A stretch of 64,000 nucleotides of DNA from Panax quinquefolius (taxonomy: Eukaryota; Streptophyta; Magnoliopsida; Apiales; Araliaceae): positions 121,648,893 through 121,712,892 of the forward strand of contig CM035171.1 of the NCBI GenBank assembly GCA_020205615.1, given 5' to 3'. The first letter of the stretch is position 1; every line of letters begins with the position of its first letter. The notes beneath the pieces are model-generated. The model was given only the letters and a program-made list of their open reading frames with translations, did not search any database and was not told where the DNA came from. This document shows positions 1 to 10,999 of this stretch, piece after piece. The translations under genes were made by a program, and so were the position numbers.

Positions 1-567
1 CTTGGTAGTAGTGATGCGGGGTGATTCGATGATGTGGAATATTTATTAAAAGTGAGGCTCAATTTATATGATGATGAAAAACCTTTTAAAATCATAAAAG
101 ATAGTAGATTTTATTTTCTACTTGACACTTTTAATGGATTCTTTGGTTCATTTGTAGTTAAACTTGATGTTCATTATATTTTATCGGTTTAACATTTTGT
201 TGTAGGCTAATGATAATTTATCCTGCATTATCTTAGTCATAATATTTCTTCTTGAGCTAGTTGAGCTCACCTTTTCTTTCCTTTATTCTCTTGAGATGAG
301 AGTATAGTGGGACGAGTCTGGGGAGCGGAGTAATGGTCCAGAGGATAGCATTAGTAGTCCTCACTATTCTGTGAAATAGTGTGATAATAATTGTAATGAG
401 GACTCCTTTTGAGTTTGTATGATCTCTAGTAGACAATATTGTATTCAAACTCACAATTTATGTCGTATTGTACACGACAGTTATATTAGTAAGTTGTATT
501 TAAATTCTGTACCATGTATCTGACTACCCAAGATGGGTGATGTATACCTATTTTTGGGGGCGTCACA
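1..567 (+). mobile_element. Tekay-type LTR, 3' part (same family as element A)
   Basis: This stretch is the reverse complement of the first ~570 bases of the LTR beginning at 22849. Shared landmarks include the AGTAGTCCTCACTATT block, the GAGCTAGTTGAGCTCACC block and the terminal GGGGGCGTCACA at 556-567. The LTR runs off the left edge of the window; its relatives are about 2.4 kb long. The bases after 567 (GTGGATATACC) do not resemble the TGGTATC primer-binding site that follows a 5' LTR in this family. It is therefore either a solo LTR or the 3' LTR of an element lying to the left. Confidence 0.8.
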
Positions 568-623
568 GTGGATATACCATTGAATTCCATGAATGTAATG
601 ACATTGCTATTTCTAATTTTGCA

Positions 624-691
624 GGATCCGAAGAAAAAAGAGAAAGAACTCACAGCTTGGGACACAGATCTAAGGAGGAGGGAAATAGTTT
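624..691 (+). pseudogene. SCAMP-like exon fragment
   Basis: After an acceptor-like TTTTGCAG (616-623), a short frame reads DPKKKEKELTAWDTDLRRRE. It closely resembles the N-terminal coiled-coil exon of plant secretory carrier membrane proteins (the KKKEKEL..AW...LRRRE pattern). No other SCAMP exon or the four-helix membrane domain follows; a later acceptor-like TTTTCAG near 871 leads only to about nine codons and a stop. The fragment lies between an LTR (ends 567) and a Helitron-like terminus (1297), so a captured or relict exon is likelier than a working gene. The match is short and recalled from family knowledge, not searched. Confidence 0.45.
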
Positions 692-1268
692 GTTCTATTA
701 CTTCTATAGATTCTACTTGAGTACTTGGTCCTAAATGTATCATAGCAATAATTCATTTATACGTCATCACTCATCAGTGTTTTGTTATTTACTGATCAGT
801 GTTTTAATTCAGTGTTTTGTTTTATTTTGACTCACATATTTTGATAAATTTTATATTTCAAATATTTTCAGGTATACATTGAAGGATACTTGGTGTAAGC
901 TGTAAAATAATGGATCTTATGCAACATGTTGTTTCTCTATTTTCTGCACGTTTGTATTTTTTGTGTTTCGTCTTTTGTAAAGTTAAATAATTATACATGG
1001 TTATGATGATTTTTGAGTATGGAATGATGATTTTTTTGATGGTTTGGATATGTATTGATGATTGTAAGTTTTGTAGATATGTTTAGAATTTTCTGGACAT
1101 ATATTTTTGAAATAAGTTTTGCCGAAATTTCTTGAAATTAGTACCAACTAGCTCGATATTTTGGTGTCTGAATATGTATTGATGATTGAATATGTATTAA
1201 TTATTGCGGTGGTATGTGTCTTTAGATAATGTAATATTTTTTAATTTTTCTTTTTCTTTTTCGTTACG
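692..1268. other. AT-rich stretch without a gene, probably inside the Helitron
   Basis: It contains no convincing ORF. It is T-rich with repeated short phrases such as CAGTGTTTTG and GTATTGATGATTG. It lies between the SCAMP-like fragment and the terminal hairpin and is probably the 3' body of the mobile element ending at 1297. Confidence 0.4.
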
Positions 1269-1297
1269 CCGTGCCTTTAGGCACGGGTTATCGCTAG
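1269..1297 (+). mobile_element. Helitron 3' terminus (hairpin plus CTAG)
   Basis: A perfect 7-bp stem (CCGTGCC at 1269-1275, GGCACGG at 1280-1286) with a 4-base loop is followed 11 bases later by CTAG (1294-1297) and then T at 1298. A short GC-rich hairpin a few bases upstream of a CTRR end, with insertion next to T, is the Helitron 3' signature. The 5' TC end was not located; it may be left of the window or displaced by the LTR that ends at 567. Confidence 0.65.
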
Positions 1298-1336
1298 TAT
1301 ATATATATATAGAAAGAGAGGGAGAGAGAGAGAGAG
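1298..1336. repeat. (TA)n(GA)n microsatellite in the USP leader
   Basis: A TA run passes into a GA run directly before the universal stress protein start codon. It would form the 5' leader or core promoter of that gene. GA-rich leaders are common in plant genes. Confidence 0.75.
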
Positions 1337-1342
1337 TTTAAA

Positions 1343-1573
1343 ATGGGAGAGAATAGTAAACAAGTAATGGTGATTGGAATTGATGATAGTGAACACAGCT
1401 TCTACGCTCTTGAATGGACAATCACTAATTTCTTCAATCCACCATCAGCGTCTAACTTTAAACTTGTCATTGTTCATGCCAGAACTAGTCCTTCTACTGT
1501 TGTTGGACTCGCTGGCCCTGGTACGTACGTAATTATTTACCAACTCATCCGCCCCAACCTCGACGACCTCGAC

Positions 1574-1612
<39 letters not shown>

Positions 1613-3040
1613 TTACTGATCAATTAATACAAAGATATGATATACTATAAATATATATGTGATGATATTTTACAATTAATTCAATGCAATTTACGTTTAT
1701 CAACTGAAAGTTGACGCATATATATATGCAGGAACTACCGATGTTTTGTCACTGGTGGAAGCGGATCTTAAGAAAACCAGTGAGAGAGTTACTAAAAAGG
1801 TCAATGATTTCTGCAAGAGCAAATCAGTAAGGAGAATTTACATATTATTTAATTTTACTTTTTGAAGTTAATTCCTGAAACTTTTTAAATTTCAAAACTT
1901 ACCTGAATAAGTTTTCATGCAAAATGAGTAATTACTTGTACTTTTTACTTAGTCACATACTTAATTATAATTATTATATTAAAATTGATTAAATAAATTC
2001 ATATCAATTTTAAATTTTAAAATTTTATAAAATGACTTAAAAATAATAATTTTATCTCTACTTTTGGACAAAACTAAGAACATGATTACTCATGATTGTA
2101 GTTGGCGGATGTACAAATGGATGTGGTAGAAGGCGATGCGAGGAATGTAATGTGTGATGCTGTTGAGAAATATCATGCATCCATCTTGGTTCTTGGCAGC
2201 CATGGCTATGGAGCTTTCAAAAGGTAGGTATATAGGTATATATAATTCTAATATTTATCATGCACAATCTAAAATATGTAGTTTTATTTGACTTTTGACC
2301 CTTTTTTTAATATCTTTTTTGTTGTGTATATAATGATTTGTCAGACATGGGTATCTAAATTTTCAGGGCTCTAAAAGCTTGATCGGGAAAATTATTATAA
2401 GTCATTTATTATTATTCACATGTTTGGGAATAATTTATTTTTTTATTTATAAATTGAGTTTTAAGTCAAAAAAAATAAGTAAGTAGTATTTGTAACTTAT
2501 TTTAAAATGACTTGACCAAATATAATATCTATTTTATCCGTTTTCTATTTTGCCTCTCTTTTTATTAATGTCATTTTTAGTAATTTTATATTTATCTTAT
2601 AAGTCATTATGAGCCGAACACTTTCATAATTTGTTATAAATTAATTTTCGACTTATAAGTCAAATTGATACCGAACGCTTTTAGTTATAAGTAACAACTT
2701 AAAACAATTTATAAATCAACTTATATTTTATTTAAAATAAGTCATTCCCGAACATGCCCTAAAACTTTTTAATGCATTATTGGGTGTACTTATTAAAAGA
2801 GATTTTGTATTAATGGATATATATATATATATATCAAATAGTATTTGTTAGTCTAAATTAATGTTGGATTTTGAATTCTTAAATGCGTGATTTAGTTTAA
2901 ATTAATAAAATTAAGGTGAGCCTAATTAATTATTAATATTTTATGAATGCAGGGCGGTTCTTGGCAGCGTGAGCGACTACTGCTCCCACCATGCTCATTG
3001 TACTGTCATGATCGTGAAGAAGCCCAAGGCCAAGAACTAA
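1343..3040 (+). CDS. Universal stress protein A-like protein (4 exons, 160 aa)
   Basis: Exons are 1343-1520, 1732-1826, 2102-2223 and 2953-3040, giving 483 nt including TAA. All introns are GT-AG, and the last two exon joins preserve the frame. The product is a single UspA domain. VIGIDDS (residues 10-16) is the first strand with the ATP-contacting Asp14. The nucleotide-binding pattern G-2x-G-9x-G-S is complete (Gly123, Gly126, Gly136, Ser137), and the protein ends in the basic tail KKPKAKN. Plant members of about 160 aa are soluble ATP-binding USPs linked to hypoxia, salt and oxidative stress responses; the exact role here is inferred. The start was chosen for its good context (AAAATGG) and because the UspA strand follows directly. 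Reading past 1520 into the TA repeat is intron read-through. A Helitron end lies 45 bp upstream of the ATG. Confidence 0.93.
1575..1608. repeat. (TA)n microsatellite in USP intron 1
   Basis: An uninterrupted TA run lies inside the first intron. Similar TA runs occur in intron 3 (about 2819-2834) and just after the gene (about 3107-3146). Confidence 0.9.
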
Positions 3041-3102
3041 GCTATTTCCTCTTCGTTCTGATTGCTTTAATTAGAATTATTGCAAGAAGTTTGAATTGAT
3101 TC

Positions 3103-3147
<45 letters not shown>

Positions 3148-3479
3148 CTTTTACTATATATTTTTCTAAAAATAATAATACGACCGTAAATGAAAGCAGT
3201 CTGATAGAGACATAATTAAGCGTTCAATGATATTTAAGGGGAAAAAAACGAATTGTAGTGACAGAAACAAACTAACAGAAAACATGGGTGGCTTTTGTGT
3301 ATAGCCTGAATGAATGAATTTGGGTTTGTCAAAAATTGAATATGTGTATTTGAATTTTATCTATTTATATTTTTATTTTTATTGGGATTAAAATACAAAT
3401 GGGTGAAATTCAAATACACTCATTTCTAATTTTCTTGTCCGCAGTTTTTGATTTATTATGCGTCTTTGTGTATAGATAT
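3041..3479. other. USP 3' flank, no gene seen
   Basis: AT-rich flank with a roughly 40-bp TA microsatellite near 3107-3146. It should contain the USP 3' UTR. Nothing else is recognisable before the LTR at 3480. Confidence 0.7.
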
Positions 3480-4097
3480 TGTTGGGTCATGATATTTTCT
3501 CTCATCGTTGGTAGATGATGAAAAAGCTTTTAATTAATCTATTGGGCTTTATTAGTAGAAGTCTTTGTTGGGATTATCTTATTATTTTTTTAACTTATAA
3601 TGTGGATGGGATCATAGTCGATCCTTAAACATTTTAATATCTATCATTTTGAGCTTGATGATGAAAAAAGCGGTGGATAGAACTACATACATGCATTAAT
3701 GTGGATGGAATCAACCCATCGAGTGAAATAAATGGGGTGGATCGGTAGTAGTGGGTGAGAACCATCGGATAAAAGGGGGCAAAGAGTAGTATAATCAGCA
3801 GAAGAAGAGTATAACAGCAAAGGAAGTCTTCTTCACAAAAAGAGATGCGTTCTCATACACTTCTTTATTCATAATCACATAGGCACGGAGAATTATTATT
3901 ATCTCTCTCTCGATACCTTAAATATTATATAGCCTCCATTTTCGATAAACCTTGTGAACATTTTCTTGACTCTCACGCTTTGAGCTATCCCAAGACGGAA
4001 CAGCCGCCGTCGAGCTTGTGGTGTTTATTGTGTTCTTTGTGCGGGATCGGGGCGTCTTACGTGATTGGGGCGTGGCGAGAAGATCTTGGCGTTAACA
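3480..4097 (+). repeat. 5' LTR of the Tat element
   Basis: Matches 13799-14472 in its opening TGTTGGGTC, the TTTTAATTAATCTATTGGGC block, the TCTCATACACTTCTTTATTC block and its end. A TATA-like TATTATATAG lies near 3926. It is about 55 bp shorter than the 3' copy, mainly from scattered small gaps. Confidence 0.9.
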
Positions 4098-4116
4098 TTG
4101 GGCTAGAAGGAGGGGC
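4098..4116 (+). other. Primer-binding site of the Tat element
   Basis: TTGGGCTAGAAGGAGGGGC directly follows the LTR. It resembles the TGGCGC-type tRNA-complementary site of plant gypsy elements, with one apparent deletion in the GGCGC part. Confidence 0.55.
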
Positions 4117-4149
4117 TTTTTCAATCACAATTGTTTAACTTACTTTGGA

Positions 4150-6060
4150 AGATGATGAGGAGTAGAGATGGTACCGGAAGGAAAGGCGGCGATGGTATTA
4201 GTTCATCAATTTGCCTCGTATTTCGATAAAAGGACCGTCTGGGTCCTTCTAAAAGTGCTCCGCGAAAGCACGGCTTCTAAACCTGACTTCGGGAGAACTT
4301 CGTCCAGAAGATCCGTGGTGGAGCAGACGGAAGTTGGTTTTCAACGGCGATAAAGGCGTGATCACGATCGGGAGCGGGTAGAAGGTTCGTGAGCCGGGAC
4401 TCATCGCCGAAGTGGTCAAGAAAAGGCAGAGGCGCCAAGTTGGCGAGGATGGCGGCGAAGCGAGATAAGGCTTTGGAGGTTACTGTTAAAACAAAGGAAG
4501 ATATAGCCGAACAAATGCTTGGTGGATGAGTTGAGGGGCGAAGCATCGAGTCGTATTCATTAGAGGCGGAGTAGGCATAAGGAGATACCCGTCGGAAAGG
4601 TAAGGCCGGAACATTACATGCATGTGTCGAGGATCGTTCTCACGATGAGGAGGAGATCGAAAAGCGAGCACGCCCTTGGCCTCGAAGAAGGCAGCGATAG
4701 TCGTTGGATCGATTCATCGTGACGATGAAAGGCGAAGAAGCGGTCGAGAGAAATCGTGCGAAGCCCGAAGGGAGAGATGCAAACTGGCCACCGTTCTCAT
4801 CGTGAGGATGAGATTATACGCCCTAGTAAATCATCGAGAAGTCCCACGAGGCGGTGGGATCGGCGGGGAAAGGTCGATCCATTCAAAGCCTAACGTCGCT
4901 CGAGAAGGAGATCTCATCACTGACCGAAGGTGTTGATTTTACAGTAAAGGAGTTGAAAGAAACTCAAAAGCAGTTTGGTGAGGTCCAACGGTGAAGGACA
5001 CTCACGGAAAGAAAGGCGTCCCTTTTTCCTCCGATATTCTCGAGAGAAGGCGGATATTACCAAAAAGTTGCCTCGTATGGAAAGCTATGATGGGTAGGAG
5101 ATCCTTATGACCATAGTCGAGGCGTTTGGCCATTAATGGATTACTATGACTTCGCGATCTTTGCCAAGTGTCACACTTTTATCACGACGTTGAGAAAAAG
5201 GCGCAAGAGCGGTGGATGGGGACTTTACCATCGGATTCGATTTCCTCGTGGACCGAACTTTGTGATAAGTTCCATTGCGTTTTGGAAGCAACCGAAGAAG
5301 GGAAAGCTTCTACGGGCTCTTTAGCCGCAGTCCGTGAGTTCACTGATGAATCTTTAGGCGATATGTAAAGAGGTTTAGGGAAGCGGTCGGTCGGTATCGA
5401 TCTTAATGATCTCAATTTGTTGGTTTGTTCGAATGGGCTAGATCTGGTTAAATCGGAGAAATTGGTAAAGAAGTTGATGTTTCACCATCCAAGAAAAGCC
5501 TAGTGAAGCCTTGACAAGGAGAGGGCTATATTGTTGTAGAAGAGGCTATGAATAGTCTGAAGAATCCTTCTTTGAGCGATTAAAGGAGGTAGAGGTTCCC
5601 AAGGCGATGTTGATCGAGGAGAAGAGTGGGAGGGTACAACCGAGAGGCGGAAGGTAGTTGAAGAAATACGATAACTTCGTGGCGACAATGGCGATCGTAC
5701 ACTGTTTCTACCCGAAGGTTAATAAGGTCTACACCCGATTGAACACGAAAAGGTCGATAATTTTGGATCGGATCGAAACCGGCCTTTCTTTGAGCCACCT
5801 CGTGATAATTCTGAGCGGGACACGGTGACCCTCATAAATCTTGTGGTTATCATCATCAAGTTGCTTTGGTCGTGACACTAATGAGTGTTGTAATCTAAAG
5901 GATTTTGTGGAAGCAAGATTAAAAGCGGCTTCTTGATTGATATGTGGTGAGAAGGACCGCGAGGTCGTGGGTTATCAATCGTACCATTCGAAGCGGTTCA
6001 AGTACCACCCATTCAAAATGCTCAATACCCACTTGAAAGTAAGTCGTTGATGTAATAAGC
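4150..6060 (+). pseudogene. Tat gag, decayed
   Basis: No long frame survives, but the gag capsid homology core is recognisable at 5168-5450. SDSISSWTELCDKF is followed by TGSLAAVREFTDESLGD and then LNDLNL in another frame, the typical order of plant retrotransposon gag proteins. The region before it (about 4200-5000) is charged and KELKETQKQFG-like, suggesting a coiled-coil N-terminal part. Several frameshifts and stops interrupt it. It would encode the nucleocapsid and capsid of the element's particle. Confidence 0.75.
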
Positions 6061-6159
6061 TGGTGGAGTATTTGGGAAGTTAGTAGGGAAGAAGAGGAGG
6101 TCTTATCTTGATTCGGTCATATCGGTGCGAGATCTTTACCACGAAGATTGTGAGGCCTT

Positions 6160-9100
6160 TTCGAGGCAGATTATATCATTTACGGATCACGGATTATCCT
6201 TGAGCCCATCGAGCCGCATGAAGGGGCATTGGTGATCGCGGTATGAAGTAGGCTCGGTGGATGTAAAGCAGCGTGATGATAGATAATGGATCTTGGTGGA
6301 CATTCTTTATGCCCGTGCTTTTCGGAGGATGCATCTCGATGGGCACAAAATGGAGGTTGGACGGGGAGGCTCCCTATATGGTTTGACAATGACCCGGTCA
6401 AAGTGGCGAGCTTTATTGAACTCCGGTTATCTTGACACGGCCCCTCGTGAGTAGAGATACACGTGTAAATTTTATGTTGTGCATGTGGATTGCTCTCTGG
6501 CGCCATTTTGGGGGAAGACCTACGTTGTGACTCTTGTTGTGACTTCCATCCCACATTTCAAAATCAAATTCCCCGTAGCGTGGAGTAGGAGAGGTGATGG
6601 GTGATTTAGACTGGCGGCGATGTTATCGGAATCTTTGTTATTTCATCCGGAATGGGGTTAGTAAGCGAGAAAAAAAGCGATGGCAATTGAGATTGAACCC
6701 TTCACCGAAGCGACTCAGAACCCTTGGTAATCCCATTTGGAGGGGCGGAGGAGATTGAGTTGGTCATCGGAAGCCGAGAACAAGGCGGTGAGGATTGGTT
6801 GAGTTTACGAGAACCTCTTGGACAAATCTTATGGAACTCTTACGATGTTATGTTGATATTTTTGCATGGGAACCCACAAGACATGCACTGGAGTTAGTAG
6901 AAAGGTTCTTTGAGCATAAAGCGGAGATAGATCCTTGAAGAAGCCGGTTCGTCGGAAGAAGCGGATATTTGCTCGAGGCGTCGAAGATCATCGATGAAGA
7001 GGTTGCTTGAAATTGCTGGCTGGCGACTTCATCTCGAGATTGATTACCAGAATGGATAGCAAATGTAGTGTTGGTGCGAAGCGTAATGGAAAGTGGCGGG
7101 TTTGCATCGACTACACCGATCTCAACAAAGCTTGTCAGAAGGACTTTTATCCTCTACCCCATATCGATCGACTCATCGATGCCACTTGGGGTATGCATTA
7201 CTAAGTTTTATGGATGCTTTTTGAGGTTATCATCAAATATCCATGTGCAAAGAAGACATTCCAAAGGCGGCGTTCATTACACACAGATTCGGTGTATGCA
7301 TACAAAAAATGACTTTTGGCCTCATAAATCTTTGGAGCTACTACAAAGGATGATGAACTTCATCTTGATAGGTAATTTGAGGGAGGAACATGGAGGTTTA
7401 TGTAGATGACATGATCGTGAAGAGTATGCAAATTCGAAGCATTTGGGCGACACGGAGGAGTGCTTTCAAACTATTCGTTATCGTCATTGAGACTTAACTT
7501 GGCGAATGTACTTTCGGCCTTAGTCTTAGAAAAGTTTACAGGTTATCTGAGTCGGTCGGAGGGCATCGAGGCCAATCCGGAGAAGATCCGAGGCCATCCT
7601 TGACATGAAGACTCCTCGGTCGTTCAAAGGCGTTCGGCGTCATTTGGTAGGATGCGGCTTTGAGGAGGTTGTCGCCAAATCTGCGGAGAGATGCCTTCCT
7701 TTCTTTGACACATTGAAGGGCCAGAAGAATGCGAAGGCGTTCGGTGGACTTGGAGTGTGAAAGGCGCTTTCAAGGTATAAAGGCGTGTCATCTTGGCTCC
7801 TTTATTGGTAAAGCACACCTGATGAGAGACTTTATATTTGTACCTTGCGGCAAGTTCCTTAGCGATTGGAGCGGTGTTGGTTCGGGAGATCGATTGGGAA
7901 GCGACATCCGGTCTATTATATCGACCACGTCCTACGAGATCTTTGAAACCGGTATCAAATATTGAGAAATTTGCCTTTGCTTTAATAATTGCCGGTAGAA
8001 AGCTTGGCAATATTTTCAAGGTCGACTCTGGTCGTCTATACGGATCGACCATTGAAGAAGGTCTTTGGGCAAACCCGGAGGTCTCGGGAAGACTAGCGGC
8101 GTGGACTATGGAGTTATCCCAATTTTTTATCGAGTATCATCCCCCGAGCGCCATTAAAGGCCAAAGCCTGGGACGACTTTATGGTAGAATGAATGTTCAT
8201 TCAAAGCGAGATCTGGAGATTACCGGAAGTTGAATCTTACGATCGGCGTTGGTCGTTCTTGATTGAGGTCGAGAAGGCGTGGGCCATTTGTATGCGATGG
8301 ATCTCTACGATATTTGTTAGTGGGCGAGGAATTATTTTAATAAGTCGGAAGGATTCAAAGTCCAATGAGCCATGATTCGGGTTTAAAGCAACGAACAATG
8401 AAGCTGATGCTGAAGCGGTGTTAGCGGTGTCCGATTGGCAAAAGTCTCGAAAGTCAGCAGTTGATTATCTATAGTGATTCTCGGTTGGTCGTTAAGCAAT
8501 TGTCGGGGAGATTATGAAGCTCGTGGAACCCGAATGATCAAATATCTGGCGGAATTAAGAGACCGACTTCAATTTTTCGCCGTATGAGTTTGAGTATAGG
8601 CGTAATGACAATTCAAGCTTAGATGCATTGTCAAAGGTGGCCACTCTGAATCTGAGATGTTTTTCACGGATCGGTATATTTGGAAAATTTTGCGTGACGA
8701 GTGTTGACCGCGAAGCGGTGATGTGTATCGAAGCGAACGAGCTGTTGGATGACCCCTACATTGAGTATTTGGCGGATGGCGTCCTTCGCCCGGATCAAAT
8801 CTTTGTGCAAAGAAGATTAAATACAAGAGTACCAATTTTAGTCTTATTGATGGGGATCTCTGTCGATTGGCATTTTCCTCACCATTGTTGAAATGTTTGG
8901 TTCCGTCCCAAAATAAAGTATGCTCTTGGGAGGTTAAATGAAAAATTTTGCGGTGATCGTATGGTACGCGAGTCTTTGGCTCATAAAGTACTTGACAAGG
9001 ATCTTATTGGCCTACAATTTTCAAAAAAAGCTGAGTGAGTATGTCAAGAAATGCGAAAAATGTCATTTCGATAGTGGGTCCCCATCGACCATAGGAAGAG

Positions 9101-9990
9101 TTATACTCGATTTTATCTCTCTATACCCCTTATTTATGCGGGGGTGGATATATTGGGCCAGATTACCTAAAGCTAAAAGGTCGAGTTAGTTAAAAAATCA
9201 TAATTCTTTATTGATTATATGACTAAGTGGGTAGAGGCAAAACCACTTGATCGATACTTGAACGAGGAGTGTCTAAAGTTTATAAAAAGTGCGTGGTGTT
9301 TAAGCCGGGATCCCTAAGGTATTGATATCGGATGACGGACGCCCGGTTAAATGGGTTCAAAATTTGAAGAATTTTTGAATGATTTGGGGATTGAGACAAA
9401 GAAGACTTACGTGGCTCATCCACAATCGAATGGACAAGTCGAAGTGACCAACGGAATGACATTAAGCGGAATCAGCGTAGATTGGATGAAGCTAAGGAAG
9501 ATGGCGGAAGAAGAATTCTTTGGCGTCTTTGTGGGCATCTAGAACTACACGAGGACTACTACGGAGGATTAAGCCCTTCCAGATTGGCCTATAATGCGAT
9601 GCCTTAGTCGGTCGAAATCGGATCTCAAGTCTTGGTAACTCGATTTAAAGAAATTTACAACTGACGAAGGGTGAAAGTTAACTGGACTCTTTAGGCGAAG
9701 TCGGAGAGGAAGCTTTAATCAAATTGGTACGCTTATCGGCGAAGGGTGGCCAACATTATAACAAAGAGTCGAACTCAAATGTAGATTGAAGTGGGAGACT
9801 TCGTTCTTAGAAAGCCAAAACCTACGCCTCAAAAACACAGGAAAGCTAATCTTAGAATTGGGAAGGGCCATATGAGGTGATTGAAGTACCAAAGCAGTAC
9901 TTATCGGTTAAAGGCACTTTCGATGGTTAGAGATCAAGAATACTTGGCATCTTTGGCGGGGCTTGAAATATTTTCAATAAAGATTAAGTC
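6160..9990 (+). pseudogene. Tat pol: protease, RT, two RNase H domains and integrase, decayed
   Basis: Domains in order: aspartic protease near 6180-6340 (VDILYARAF after a damaged active-site loop); reverse transcriptase about 6930-7700 (WRVCIDYTDLNKACQKDFYP, then PLPHIDRLIDA at 7095-7190); RNase H about 7830-8200 (YLAASSLAIGAVLVRE, then SGRLAAWTMELSQFFIEYHP); a second, archaeal-type RNase H about 8370-8640 (FKATNNEA, IYSDSRLVVKQLSG and SLDALSKVAT in shifting frames); and integrase about 8930-9990 (CEKCH zinc-finger part, VAHPQSNGQVEVTN near the catalytic Glu, SPSRLAYNAMP, VGDFVLRKPKP). Integrase lying after RT/RNase H is the Ty3/gypsy order. Frames change repeatedly and stops are frequent, so no active product is expected from the sequence as given. 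Confidence 0.85.
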
Positions 9991-10072
9991 GGTTCTAGGA
10001 ATGCGTACACGATTGTTTGTTATTAATAAAAGGTCACTTTTTCATAAATAATCCTTTGGTCTATTTGTCCAG

Positions 10073-10562
10073 AAGGTCATTTATGGTGTAAGGAGGTATG
10101 GTAGGACTCATTTGGCCATTCGATGGTAGCCCAGTCCTTTTGATCTATATTGATCTTATCGGGTGGTAAGTCGATGGTCATTGATATTAGTCTGTTGTCA
10201 GAAGGTCACTATGGTGTAAGGAGGTATGGTAGGACTCATTTGGCCATTCGATGGTAGCCCTGAGGTCCTTTTGATCTATATTGATCTTATCGGTGGTAAG
10301 TCGATGGTCCGGTAGTCTGTTGTCAAAGGTCACTATGGTGTAAGGAGGTATGGTAGGACTCATTTGGCCATTCGATGGTAGCCCAGGTCCTTTTGATCTA
10401 TATTGATCTTATCGGGTGGTAAGTCGATGGTCTTTGGTCTGTCTTTGTCAGAAGGTCACTTTTATGGTGTAAGGAGGTATGGTAGGACTCATTTGGCCAT
10501 TCGATGGTATGAGTCCTTTTGATCTATATTGATCTCTTCGTCGGTGGTAAGTCGATGGTCAC
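10073..10562 (+). repeat. Four tandem ~125-bp repeats in the Tat 3' region
   Basis: Four consecutive units begin near 10073, 10202, 10327 and 10454. Each contains GGTGTAAGGAGGTATGGTAG, then CATTTGGCCATTCGATGGTA, then CTTTTGATCTATATTGATCT and GGTAAGTCGATGGTC. They differ by small indels. Tandem arrays behind pol are typical of Tat-lineage elements. Confidence 0.92.
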
Positions 10563-10990
10563 TTTATTGATCCTTATATCTTGGTCCTTATATACCTTAG
10601 TGGTAAGCGAGATTTAATGATGTAAGGAGGATCGAGCAAATTTCTTCACATATGGTGATCTCACTTTCTTGATCTTAGATGGGTATACATTACTTTATTT
10701 TGTTTAATTGTTGAGTTCGGTTCATTCGATTCGGATAAGTTGAATCTATCAAGTAAAATTCAATTCACTTCATTGCATAAGTTAAGCTGTTATATGCCAT
10801 ATCTAATTCATTAGTTGGGTTCGACTTATTGATACTAAATTATTGACAAGAAATTGATCAAAAGCGAAGTCATAATCAAAGACAGTTAAAGATTTATCAA
10901 TAATATAAAAGCGCTTTCGTTCATTTAAGTCGATCATAAATTAATTACATGAACATAAAAAGCTTAAAGTAGTTAAATTATTACATAGAA
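10563..10990. other. Non-coding Tat 3' region
   Basis: AT-rich, with no convincing frame. A partial echo of the repeat (GGTAAGCGAG, TGTAAGGAGGATCGAG) continues to about 10630. Confidence 0.5.
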
Positions 10991-10999
10991 TAAAAAGCA

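Noticed and set aside
1343..1627. A 94-aa single-exon stress protein
   Set aside because: It reads through a GT donor at 1521 into a TA microsatellite. The spliced 4-exon model restores the full UspA domain.
4277..4671. Minus-strand ORFs in the Tat gag region
   Set aside because: They are opposite decayed gag, with no recognisable family and no splice or promoter support.
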